Shown: piece after piece, positions 26,258 through 33,801 of the stretch
Layout: every line of letters begins with the position of its first letter
Numbering within the stretch: position 1 is the stretch's first letter
Assembly: GCA_964653145.1 (NCBI GenBank)
Contig: CAZZCG010000013.1
Coordinates: 1-64,000, forward strand
Origin: Pseudocalidococcus sp964653145
Lineage (GTDB): Bacteria; Cyanobacteriota; Cyanobacteriia; Thermosynechococcales; Thermosynechococcaceae
Length of the DNA: 64,000 bases
Direction: 5' to 3'
Program-made: the position numbers and the translations under genes
The notes under the pieces: generated by a model
The model's database searches: none
What the model was told of the DNA's origin: nothing
The model's input: only the letters and a program-made list of their open reading frames with translations

Positions 26258-26658
26258 GATAGTCACCTCTCTAACTAAACATTTAAGAAATCCTCACTTC
26301 AAATTAGTTTTGAACGTTGAGATTGACAAAAAAGCTAGTTTCAAGGATGAAATAAATCTTAAATCGTAACTCTTAAGCACTAAAACTCAGCACAAAACCT
26401 ATTTAGACTAGAGTTCTAGTTTAAAGTAGCTTTTTTGTTGTTTTATGACTCTATAAAAGCCATATTAAGAAGCAGATATAAGCCTCTCATACTTATATTT
26501 TATCGAGTGATTAGATATATAAATAGATATTGCAATCGAAATTAATTTGAGAGGTTTAAAAATATTAACCTTGAGTCAGTAATTATCAAAATGATCATGA
26601 ATTAAGTTATGTTAATTCAATCTTCAGGTGACTGGGGATAATTGATGTTCTCTGAGGT
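26258..26658. promoter_or_regulatory. 401-nt AT-rich divergent regulatory region with a 22-bp dyad
   Basis: Distinctly AT-rich compared with its surroundings and free of genes. It separates the RTX gene (minus) from the DUF6714-like gene (plus). At 26598-26619 there is a perfect inverted repeat, TGAATTAA-N6-TTAATTCA, and just before it the palindrome ATGATCAT (26591-26598). These are candidate regulator sites. The rest shows no feature I can name. Confidence 0.5.
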
Positions 26659-27203
26659 ATGGTTTTGCAGCTCCATGTGAATCATGACTCGGATCGGGGG
26701 AAAAATTTCTTGGAGACGGACTTCAACAATTTCCTTAATTTCAGGGGCTTCTTAAAGGCTATTGGTCTCAAGAATCAGGTGTATTTCAATCAATACTTGT
26801 CGTCCAATCAGGCCCTGATTCCGAAAATTCAAGCTGCGATTGCATCCGTCACCCTCGGAAAAGAAATCACGCTGCACCAGGCCAGGGCCATTGACGATTA
26901 CCAAGACCCTATTGCCGCTCGTGGGATGGATCAGGATCTGCCTTGGTCAGAGATTCCGGCGGAGTGGATTGAGAAATTTTATGACGTGTTTTGTGTTCTC
27001 GATCCGTTGGGGATGCGCCACGCCTTACCGGCCTATATCCTATGGGGGTTCGGTTTAACCAGATGGATCATTTGGCCTTAGCCCAGGTGGTCAATGTTCT
27101 CAAAACGGCCGACTATTGGGACAAGCTTTGGCCAATTTTAGACCGAACTCAACAGGCGGTGCTGAAGGAATTTTTAGACTATGTGCAACGGTTTGACGGT
27201 TAA
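26659..27203 (+). pseudogene. DUF6714-like protein, frameshifted
   Basis: Two overlapping frames together look like one protein. The first (26659-27081) reads to LDPLGMRHALPAYILWG and then diverges. The second (from within 26991 to 27203) supplies FNQMDHLALAQVVNVLKTADYWDKLWPILDRTQQAVLKEFLDYVQRFDG, which continues the same family pattern. The switch falls at a run of five G at about 27042-27046; one extra G there would restore a single frame. The break could be a true pseudogene, a sequencing error in a homopolymer or, less likely, programmed slippage. The protein resembles DUF6714 (a C-terminal L-P-A-Y-[IL]-L block followed by a helix with LD...Q..V...FL). Its end overlaps the acyltransferase gene tail to tail by 4 nt. 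The start is uncertain. Confidence 0.6.
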
Positions 27204-28606
27204 GCTGGGTCTGATTTAGCAGAATCATTCGGGGTTTGGGCATTGGCCTGGATTATTTCATCGTAGGATTGGGCAATTTTATTGGTAACTTCCTGGACAA
27301 CTTGCCGGGCCTGGCGCCGATCCTCTTGATATTGGGGCCAAAATTCTCGGAGGGTAATGGCTGGGGCAACGGTTAACTGGACACGACGGGGGCCAAGAAA
27401 TAAGCTATCGGGCTGGGTCTTCCCTTCTATCCAACAGAGGGTACGAGCGAGAATCAATAGGACTTCAGCAAAGCGGTCTGGACTGGGTTTTTCCCGCACA
27501 TATTGTCCTGTAATTGAAGTAAACCGCTCAGCCAAGCGCATATGTCGCAATCGAAGTTCGGCTTCTTGAGCTAACCAATTGGCGAATCCCCGTTCTACTG
27601 GAGACATTTGTTCTAAATCCTGCCGAAACATCCGATCCCAGGCCGCCTGTTCAACTTTCCGACAGCGATCCACTAAATTTTCAGAGGGTTTAATGGCAAA
27701 AAATTCTTCCGCCACTTGCAGGACAATATCCAAAAGGCGTTTTAGGCGGCTAGACAGCGCATGATTGGCACCATGACTTGGGGGCAGGTCGGGTAGTTTA
27801 ATCCGGTATGAAGCCACATAAAACTTCTCGATAATCCCGAGTAAATGATTAGCCAGATGAAAAAGACGCTCATAGAGGCTTTCGAGATCATTGGCCTGGG
27901 TCGGGACAATACAGCCGGATTGGGTTTCCAGTTGGGTGAGAATTTGCCCTAATTTAAACCAACTAGGTTTCAAGAGAGAATATTGAATTCCTATGGGAAT
28001 AATCAACACATCTTCCGTTCGGCCCGCTTTGCTTAAGTCCTCTAGGCACCAAAATCCCATCTGGGCAATGCCGGGTTCCAGGGGGCTGACGAGTTCACTG
28101 TGGTTATTGGTGGCACCTTCTGGGGCGGCGGCCAGGGGAAACAGACCATTGGTGAGTAGCTCGCGGGCAGAACGTAGGGCCTGGGTATCGAGTTTTCCCC
28201 GCATGATGGAACTGCCACCTAACTGACCAAACAGCCAACCGACGCCATCTCCGGCCCAAAGGGGAATCCCACGGTCGTAAAGAAAAAAACTATGCACCGG
28301 AGATTTGAGGGATACCCCCATTTTTTTAGCTTGTTTGGGGACTAAATTCCACAAGAGATAACCCATACAGAGCGGATCATCGGTACTTGGATGTCGAAAC
28401 GCCAACAAAATCCGGACCCGCTTGGCTTGAAACTCCCGATAGGCCTCGACTAGTCGCTCTAAATGCACCCCTTCAATTTTGTGTAAGCCCATTTGCCAGT
28501 GCATCCAGGCCGGGAGAAGTTGGGCAAACCCCCAGCGAACAAGTGGATTATAGGTGGGCGGAAGATATTCTAACGGCGGTTGGGCCTGGCGCACAGCACT
28601 GGACAT
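27200..28606 (-). CDS. 1-acyl-sn-glycerol-3-phosphate acyltransferase family (PlsC-like)
   Basis: A 468-residue protein of the lysophospholipid acyltransferase superfamily. The catalytic H-x4-D motif is in LLAFRHPSTDDPLCMGYLLW (about 66-72). The second block, LFPLAAAPEGATNNHSELVSPLEPGIAQMGFW (about 155-186), corresponds to the glycerophosphate-binding FPEG motif. The C-terminal half is helical and rich in Arg/Glu, without a recognised domain; this long form is typical of cyanobacteria. It probably transfers an acyl chain to a glycerolipid or related acceptor. It is divergent from the RibD-like gene. Confidence 0.8.
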   Translation of the reverse strand: MSSAVRQAQPPLEYLPPTYNPLVRWGFAQLLPAWMHWQMGLHKIEGVHLERLVEAYREFQAKRVRILLAFRHPSTDDPLCMGYLLWNLVPKQAKKMGVSLKSPVHSFFLYDRGIPLWAGDGVGWLFGQLGGSSIMRGKLDTQALRSARELLTNGLFPLAAAPEGATNNHSELVSPLEPGIAQMGFWCLEDLSKAGRTEDVLIIPIGIQYSLLKPSWFKLGQILTQLETQSGCIVPTQANDLESLYERLFHLANHLLGIIEKFYVASYRIKLPDLPPSHGANHALSSRLKRLLDIVLQVAEEFFAIKPSENLVDRCRKVEQAAWDRMFRQDLEQMSPVERGFANWLAQEAELRLRHMRLAERFTSITGQYVREKPSPDRFAEVLLILARTLCWIEGKTQPDSLFLGPRRVQLTVAPAITLREFWPQYQEDRRQARQVVQEVTNKIAQSYDEIIQANAQTPNDSAKSDPA

Positions 28607-28684
28607 GGGGAGGATCTCGCAAGGAAGATGGAGTCAACGCAATAGGCTGAGTCTAACTTTTTCATATTGGGACGAATATTTGTC

Positions 28685-29380
28685 ATGTGCCAATCTCGCC
28701 CCTGGGCCACGGTGATTTTAGCGATGAGTTTGGATGGGAAAATTGCTTCAGCGCAAGCCCCCGAACAGCTTTTTGGCTCCATTCATGATTATCAGCACCT
28801 AGAGGAATTAGTTGCCCAGGCCGATGCGGTGTTATTTGGGGCTGGCACTCTCAGAACAGGCGGAACAGCCATGCGCGTCCAACGGGAATCCCTAATCCAG
28901 GCCCGGATTGATCAAGGAACGCCCGCCCAACCGATCCAAATTGTGTGTTCGCAGTCTGGAGACATTGACCCGAATTTACGATTTTTTCAGCAACCAATTC
29001 CCCGCTATCTATTAACCACCACGACTGGAGCTGGAGCCTGGCCCGAAAGCAAGCATTTTGAGCAAATTTTGACACCAACCACTGCCGATGGCCTGGTGGA
29101 TTTAGTCGCAGCCTATGGAGAATTTGAGAGATTGGGCATCAAAAAATTAGCGGTGTTAGGGGGTGGGGTGTTAATCGCAGCATTGCTGGGAAAAAACTTA
29201 ATTGATGAGTGGTGGGTCACGCTTTGCCCGTTGATACTAGGCGGAACAACTGCTGCAACACCCGTGGCTGGCCTGGGCTTTTCTGTGGATAACGCGCCCC
29301 GATTTCACCTGAAGCAAACTCGGCAAATTGGTGATGAACTATTTCTCAACTATCAGCGGGTTTCAGCCAACGTCAATTAG
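28685..29380 (+). CDS. RibD C-terminal/dihydrofolate reductase-like protein
   Basis: 231 residues of the RibD C-terminal domain fold, which in riboflavin synthesis reduces the ribosyl group of the pyrimidine intermediate with NADPH. Visible blocks are RPWATVILAMSLDGKIA at the start, ADAVLFGAGTLRTGG (about 48-62), KKLAVLGGGVLIAALLGKNLIDEWWVTLCPLILGGTTAATP (about 155-195) and an ending typical of the family. There is no deaminase domain, and no rib genes are nearby. The start is ATG 28685; TTG 28667 would add six residues. Its 3' end overlaps the amidotransferase gene tail to tail by 18 nt. Confidence 0.85.
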   Translation: MCQSRPWATVILAMSLDGKIASAQAPEQLFGSIHDYQHLEELVAQADAVLFGAGTLRTGGTAMRVQRESLIQARIDQGTPAQPIQIVCSQSGDIDPNLRFFQQPIPRYLLTTTTGAGAWPESKHFEQILTPTTADGLVDLVAAYGEFERLGIKKLAVLGGGVLIAALLGKNLIDEWWVTLCPLILGGTTAATPVAGLGFSVDNAPRFHLKQTRQIGDELFLNYQRVSANVN

Positions 29381-30097
29381 GCAGGGTTCGTTTTCGGCAA
29401 TGTCAAGCAACCGATCCAGGACAAAAAATAAGGTAAATTCCAGTTCCTTAAAGTAATCCGGGTGAGCCATGATGGTTTCGGCGGTTTGGATATAGGGGCC
29501 GGTCACCAGTTCATCAGCACAGTTGGACAGCAAGGCCTGGACGCTTCCCGGTGTCGATTCCAAATGGCATTGCAGGCCCAAAACCCGATGATCGTACAAA
29601 AAGGCTTGATGAGGGCAGGCATTACTACTGGCTAAAACCCAGGCCCCGCTAGGAATTGTAAAGGTATCCCCATGCCAATGAAAGGCCATAAACTGATCAC
29701 TGGTGGGGGGAAAGATTTCGTATTGACCGCCTTTAACCGTGAGTTCGATGGGAAACCAACCAATTTCTTTTTCGGGGCCGGGATAGACAACACCCCCCAA
29801 GACCGAGGCAATTAATTGCGCCCCCAAACAGACTCCCACCACGGTTTTACAGGCATTGATTGTTTCGAGGATAAATGCTTTTTCTTGCACCAGCCAGGGA
29901 TACTTGTCTTCATCGTTCACGCCCATCGGCCCACCCATGACCACAAGCAGATCAAAGCTGGTTAGGTCTGGAAATGGTTCTCCTTGATCGAGGTGTGTTC
30001 CAGTAATCTCAAACCCCCGTTCTTCTGCCCATTTTTGAATGTTTCCCAGGCCCTCAAAGGCAACGTGGCGGACATAGTGAAGTTTTTTTCGACTCAT
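29363..30097 (-). CDS. Type 1 glutamine amidotransferase (GMP synthase-like)
   Basis: A 244-residue class I glutamine amidotransferase domain. The nucleophile elbow is VVGVCLGAQLIASVLGG (Cys at about 93), the oxyanion side is LLVVMGGPMGVNDEDKYPWL (about 50-69), and the His-Glu pair is in LGLQCHLESTPG (about 176-187), so the catalytic triad is complete. Stand-alone proteins like this resemble GuaA N-termini and gamma-glutamyl hydrolases; the acceptor is unknown. It lies 22 nt after the stop of the copper ATPase gene on the same strand, so it may be in the same transcript. Confidence 0.85.
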   Translation of the reverse strand: MSRKKLHYVRHVAFEGLGNIQKWAEERGFEITGTHLDQGEPFPDLTSFDLLVVMGGPMGVNDEDKYPWLVQEKAFILETINACKTVVGVCLGAQLIASVLGGVVYPGPEKEIGWFPIELTVKGGQYEIFPPTSDQFMAFHWHGDTFTIPSGAWVLASSNACPHQAFLYDHRVLGLQCHLESTPGSVQALLSNCADELVTGPYIQTAETIMAHPDYFKELEFTLFFVLDRLLDIAENEPCLIDVG

Positions 30098-30119
30098 GGG
30101 GCAATCAAGTTAGGGCGTT

Positions 30120-32360
30120 TCAGGGTTGCTGTGGGGGTTTAAACTGCTGTAATCGTAGCGCATTGCTCACCACGGATACGGAACTCAAGGCCATCGCCGC
30201 TCCCGCCACAATTGGATTGAGCAACCAGCCCCAGAGCGGATAAAACACCCCTGCGGCCACCGGAATTCCAACGCTGTTATAGATCAGGGCAAAGAACAGG
30301 TTTTGGTAAATGTTTTTTAGGGTAGCTCGGGACAATTGAATCGCCGTGACAATGCCTTGCAAATCCCCGGAAATTAAGGTGATGTCACTGGCCGCAATCG
30401 CCACATCGGTTCCGGTTCCAATCGCAATCCCCAAATCTGCCTGGGCTAAAGCTGGTGCATCATTAATCCCATCTCCCACCATGGCGACAATTTCCCCCTT
30501 GGCCTGGAGTTTTTGGATCGTGGCTGCTTTTTGGCTGGGTTTAACTTCGGCTAACACTTCCGTAATTCCGGCTGCTTCAGCCATGACCTGGGCCGTTTCA
30601 GTGCGATCTCCCGTCAACATCACCACCTTGAGTCCCATGCGCTTGAGGGTTTGCACCACTTGGCGAGAGGAGGGTTTCAGGGCATCGGCAATTCCCACCA
30701 GGCCCCGCATTTGACCATTAACAGCCATCCCCACCCAGGTTTGATCCGCAGCCAATTCTGGAACCGCCAGCACAGGAGCAATGTTTATGTCTGAGAACCA
30801 GGCCAAGCTCCCCACTTGCACTAAATCCTGACCCACAAACCCTTGTACCCCAGAACCGGGTATGGCCTGAAAGTTTTCCGCCTCAAGTTTAGGAATCGCT
30901 TGGGTTTCGCCATAGTTCACCAGGGCCTGGGCCAGGGGATGTTCGGATAAGCGTTCAACCGCCATAGCTTGGGCAATTAGGATTTGGGTTTCCGTCGTCG
31001 TCAATCCGGGTTGAGTCAGAAATTGGGTAACGGTGGGTTTGCCTTGGGTGAGGGTGCCAGTTTTATCCAGCACAATCGCTGTGATTTTATGGGCCAGTTC
31101 TAAGCTTTCGGCCCCTTTGATTAAGACCCCCAACTCAGCCCCTTTCCCAGTCCCCACCATGATTGAGGTCGGAGTGGCCAGGCCCAGGGCACAGGGACAG
31201 GCAATGATTAGCACTTGGGTCGTCGTCAAAATCGCCAAGGTCAAATTTCCGGTTAAGCCCCACCAGGCCAAAAACGTCACCAAGGCAATCACCATCACCA
31301 TCGGCACAAACCAGGCCATGACTTGATCCGCCACCCGTTGAATTGGCGCACGACTACTTTGGGCCTGCTGCACCAGTCGAATCATTTGGGCTAAAAACGT
31401 CTCAGGGCCAGTATGAGTAACTTGGATTTGGAGACTGCCGGTTTGATTAATCGTCGCCCCAATCACCTCATCGCCAAGGGTTTTGCTCACGGCCTGGCTT
31501 TCCCCCGTGACCATGGACTCATCGACTGTTGAACCCCCTTGAACTACTTGTCCATCCAGAGGAATTTTCTTGCCCGGCCGCACCAAAATCACATCGCCGA
31601 CCTGCACACTTTGAATCCCCACTTCCACATCACCCTCAGGTTTGACCAGACGCGCCGTTTGGGGTTGTAGGCCAACAAGTTTACGAATCGCCTGGGAAGT
31701 TTGCCGTTTAGCCCGATGCTCGAGAAACCGCCCCAGCAAAACTAACGTGATCACGATGGCAGAAACTTCAAAATAGACATGATGCGACTGGCCCAGGTGA
31801 TGACCCCAATCGGGAAAAAGCGTCAGCACCAAGGAATATCCATAGGCGGCGGTTGTCCCCAGACTGACCAAGGTATCCATCGTCGCGGTTTTGTGTTTGG
31901 CTGCTTTCCAGGCCTGGCGATAAAAAGACCCGCCCACCCAAACTTGCACTGGAGTTGCCAAGAGAGCCTGCACCCAGGGGGCCTGGAGAAATTGCGGAAT
32001 CCCCGGATCCCAACCCGTCATCATCGGAATCGAACCGAGAAAAATCAAGGTACTTAAACCACCGCCCCAGGCAATTTGGCGAATTAGGTGTCGTTGTTCC
32101 CGCTGCCAGGCCTGGGTTTGGGTATCTGAATCGAATAGTGCCGCCGTTGGATCCGCTAAATAACTGGCCCCATAACCCACATCTTTGATCGCGGCTTCAA
32201 TGGCCCTAATCGAAATTTTTTCGGGATCAAATGCTACCTGGGCCTGGGCTGTGGCTAAATTGACGGAACAGTGCTGAATCCCTGGTAACTGCTGAATCGC
32301 TTGGGTAATCGTACTCACACAGGCCCCGCAGCGAACCCCTTCCAATTGCAACGTCACCAT
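30120..32360 (-). CDS. Copper-translocating P1B-type ATPase (CtaA/PacS/CopA)
   Basis: A 746-residue heavy-metal P-type ATPase. Residues 1-67 form a metal-binding domain with GVRCGACV (Cys 11 and 14). Membrane helices flank it. The actuator TGES is at 285-288, and the intramembrane CPC motif at 388-390 (IIACPCALGLATP) specifies monovalent copper or silver. DKTGTLT with the phosphorylated Asp is at 432-438, the SEHPLA block comes next, then MVGDGINDAPALAQAD. Cyanobacteria have two such pumps, CtaA at the plasma membrane and PacS at the thylakoid, supplying plastocyanin; sequence inspection alone does not decide which this is. A small HMA chaperone lies 28 nt upstream, its usual partner. Confidence 0.95.
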   Translation of the reverse strand: MVTLQLEGVRCGACVSTITQAIQQLPGIQHCSVNLATAQAQVAFDPEKISIRAIEAAIKDVGYGASYLADPTAALFDSDTQTQAWQREQRHLIRQIAWGGGLSTLIFLGSIPMMTGWDPGIPQFLQAPWVQALLATPVQVWVGGSFYRQAWKAAKHKTATMDTLVSLGTTAAYGYSLVLTLFPDWGHHLGQSHHVYFEVSAIVITLVLLGRFLEHRAKRQTSQAIRKLVGLQPQTARLVKPEGDVEVGIQSVQVGDVILVRPGKKIPLDGQVVQGGSTVDESMVTGESQAVSKTLGDEVIGATINQTGSLQIQVTHTGPETFLAQMIRLVQQAQSSRAPIQRVADQVMAWFVPMVMVIALVTFLAWWGLTGNLTLAILTTTQVLIIACPCALGLATPTSIMVGTGKGAELGVLIKGAESLELAHKITAIVLDKTGTLTQGKPTVTQFLTQPGLTTTETQILIAQAMAVERLSEHPLAQALVNYGETQAIPKLEAENFQAIPGSGVQGFVGQDLVQVGSLAWFSDINIAPVLAVPELAADQTWVGMAVNGQMRGLVGIADALKPSSRQVVQTLKRMGLKVVMLTGDRTETAQVMAEAAGITEVLAEVKPSQKAATIQKLQAKGEIVAMVGDGINDAPALAQADLGIAIGTGTDVAIAASDITLISGDLQGIVTAIQLSRATLKNIYQNLFFALIYNSVGIPVAAGVFYPLWGWLLNPIVAGAAMALSSVSVVSNALRLQQFKPPQQP

Positions 32361-32388
32361 CGCTTACACTCCCCCCCAACTTTGTTGC

Positions 32389-32589
32389 TTAACTCTCTGG
32401 GGTATAGCCCGCTTGGATAATAGCCTCGTGGATGGTAGTTACCGGGGCCTGGGTTTGAATCGTCACCTGTTTTGTCGCCAAGTCAGCAGTAATTTCGGCG
32501 GTGGGCTCCAGGGCCTGGATTGCAGCTGTAATGATCTCGACACATCCAGAACAAGCCAAGTCAGGAATCCGAAGTTGATAGGTTGCCAT
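32389..32589 (-). CDS. Copper chaperone (Atx1-like HMA protein)
   Basis: A 66-residue stand-alone heavy-metal-associated domain of ferredoxin-like fold. The copper site is PDLACSGCVEII with Cys13 and Cys16, in the cyanobacterial ScAtx1 form. GGAGGACAAG lies five bases before the ATG at 32589 and fixes the start; the longer open frame to 32637 has no such site. It would deliver Cu(I) to the ATPase encoded immediately downstream. The two form an operon with a 28-nt gap. Confidence 0.92.
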   Translation of the reverse strand: MATYQLRIPDLACSGCVEIITAAIQALEPTAEITADLATKQVTIQTQAPVTTIHEAIIQAGYTPES

Positions 32590-32828
32590 TGCTACTTGTC
32601 CTCCAGGCCAGATAAATACCAGCCTAGCGAATTCCAACGCCCCACAAAAATTGCTCGCGCCCCTATCTGTGAAATTTCGCCCCGATTAGCCCAGGCCAGC
32701 CAACAAGAACGCTCTATCTATCAAGTGTCGCCCGCAGAATATTAGATTCACTGGCCCCTGATTGATGAGGATTTGTCCATTCACGGTTTAATAAAGATTG
32801 CTCAATAATTATCTTTAAAATCATTCAA

Positions 32829-33149
32829 ATGGATGGACTTGACCGATATGTAGAAATCAGCTTAGGAGGTGAGGCGAGGATAATTTGTCGGTTCAGAGAA
32901 GGTTTTGCCAATCAGCCCAGTTACGCAGTCACGCTACTCTGTCAGATCAAGGGGAAGTGGTGTGAAGTTGTTAGAGCCGATGATTGGGATGGCAGGCCCC
33001 ATCTGGACAGAACCTCTCCTGACGGCACAGTAGCCAAAAGATGGAGCAAAGATACAGGCGATAATTTAAGTAACTATGAAGTAGCCTTAGATTGGTTACT
33101 AGAGAACTGGTACAAAGAGCGGGAACGATATGAGTCTGAACTTAACTAA
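32829..33149 (+). CDS. Small protein of unknown function, first of an overlapping pair
   Basis: 106 residues: MDGLDRYVEISLGGEARIICRF, with a conserved-looking core AVTLLCQIKGKWCEVVRADDWDGRPHLDRTSPDGTVAKRW and an acidic helical C-terminus. There is no signal or membrane segment. The beta-rich start with DDWDGRPHLD recalls small cyanobacterial proteins encoded near toxin-antitoxin and mobile genes (a DUF7718-like family is possible). It overlaps the next ORF by 20 nt, so translation is coupled. It marks the left edge of an accessory region. Confidence 0.65.
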   Translation: MDGLDRYVEISLGGEARIICRFREGFANQPSYAVTLLCQIKGKWCEVVRADDWDGRPHLDRTSPDGTVAKRWSKDTGDNLSNYEVALDWLLENWYKERERYESELN

Positions 33150-33408
33150 AGCTGAACAACAACGTCTAGCTACGGTCAATATGCAAGTCGCTCGACAATT
33201 AGGTAAAGCTCTGAAGAATCCTGAAGTCTTAGCTGATATACCAAATGGGGCCGCTGTTTTTCCAATCACTACTGATGCTTGGATCAATGAGCAAAACCAG
33301 AAACTTGCTTCTATCGCTCTGTCTGAGGGAAAGCCTGTTCATTGGGTGAAAATTGAGGACTTAACTAAAACACAGAGCCTCAATACGACAGAAATCGTTA
33401 CTGCATAG
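33130..33408 (+). CDS. Small protein of unknown function, second of an overlapping pair
   Basis: 92 residues: MSLNLTKAEQQRLATVNMQVARQLGKALKNPEVLADIPNGAAVFPITTDAWINEQNQKLASIAL. The first half is predicted helical and the central NGAAVFPITTD looks like a turn into a small sheet. There is no known motif. Its start lies inside the preceding gene, which is the arrangement of many two-gene toxin-antitoxin modules, although neither partner matches a named toxin I know. GGGAACGA precedes the ATG. Confidence 0.6.
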   Translation: MSLNLTKAEQQRLATVNMQVARQLGKALKNPEVLADIPNGAAVFPITTDAWINEQNQKLASIALSEGKPVHWVKIEDLTKTQSLNTTEIVTA

Positions 33409-33453
33409 TAAGCTCAATCTCCAGGCTTGGCTAAAATCAGCTAATACCTAGGC

Positions 33454-33787
33454 TTAGGTAGGTTCATCTGAGTTCAGAGCTTCATCATTCGAGGTTAGAG
33501 CTTCATCATTCGAGCTTTGGGCTTCATCATTCGAGCTTTGGGCTTCATCATTCGAGGTTANNNNNNNNNNNNNNNNNNNNNNNNNNNNNNNNNNNNNNNN
33601 NNNNNNNNNNNNNNNNNNNNNNNNNNNNNNNNNNNNNNNNNNNNNNNNNNNNNNNNNNNNGAGCTTCATCATTCGAGGTTAGAGCTTCATCATTCGAGGT
33701 TAGAGCTTCATCATTCGAGGTTAGAGCTTCATCATTTGTAGAGCAAGGCTTGTTCGCAGAGGTCAGAGCTTGATCATTCCAGGCCAA
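33454..33787 (-). CDS. Possible heptapeptide (SNDEALT) repeat protein, spans assembly gap
   Basis: Downstream of the restriction enzyme gene, the minus strand is open from a TTG at 33787: MAWNDQALTSANKPCSTNDEALTSNDEALTSN and so on into the N run, and again after it with SNDEAQS/SNDEALT units ending NSDEPT and a stop at 33454. Repeat phase is kept on both sides: the N block stands between complete 21-bp units, so the missing DNA is most simply a multiple of 21 and the frame would be continuous. The product would be an acidic, low-complexity repeat protein. Only 14 nt separate it from the preceding stop, so it could be co-translated. Because 21 is divisible by three, other frames are open too, and coding is not proven. 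Confidence 0.35.
33479..33782. repeat. 21-bp tandem repeat array
   Basis: The core GCTTCATCATTCGAG recurs at 33479, 33500, 33521 and 33542, then after the gap at 33663, 33684, 33705 and 33726 (the last degenerate at its end), with a further degenerate copy at 33768, two periods on. Two spacer variants exist (ending GGTTA or CTTTGG). The total copy number is unknown because of the gap. Confidence 0.95.
33561..33660. other. Assembly gap (100 N)
   Basis: Exactly 100 undetermined bases, the conventional length for a gap of unknown size. It falls inside the 21-bp repeat array, which probably caused the assembly to break. Confidence 0.98.
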
Positions 33788-33801
33788 AATCCACTAATCC
33801 A

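Noticed and set aside
33517..33741. Plus-strand frame ELHHSRL through the repeat array
   Set aside because: Any frame stays open through a 21-bp repeat; this one is opposite to the neighbouring gene and has no start signal.
33479..33782. CRISPR array
   Set aside because: The units are contiguous 21-bp tandem repeats without unique spacers and no cas genes are nearby.
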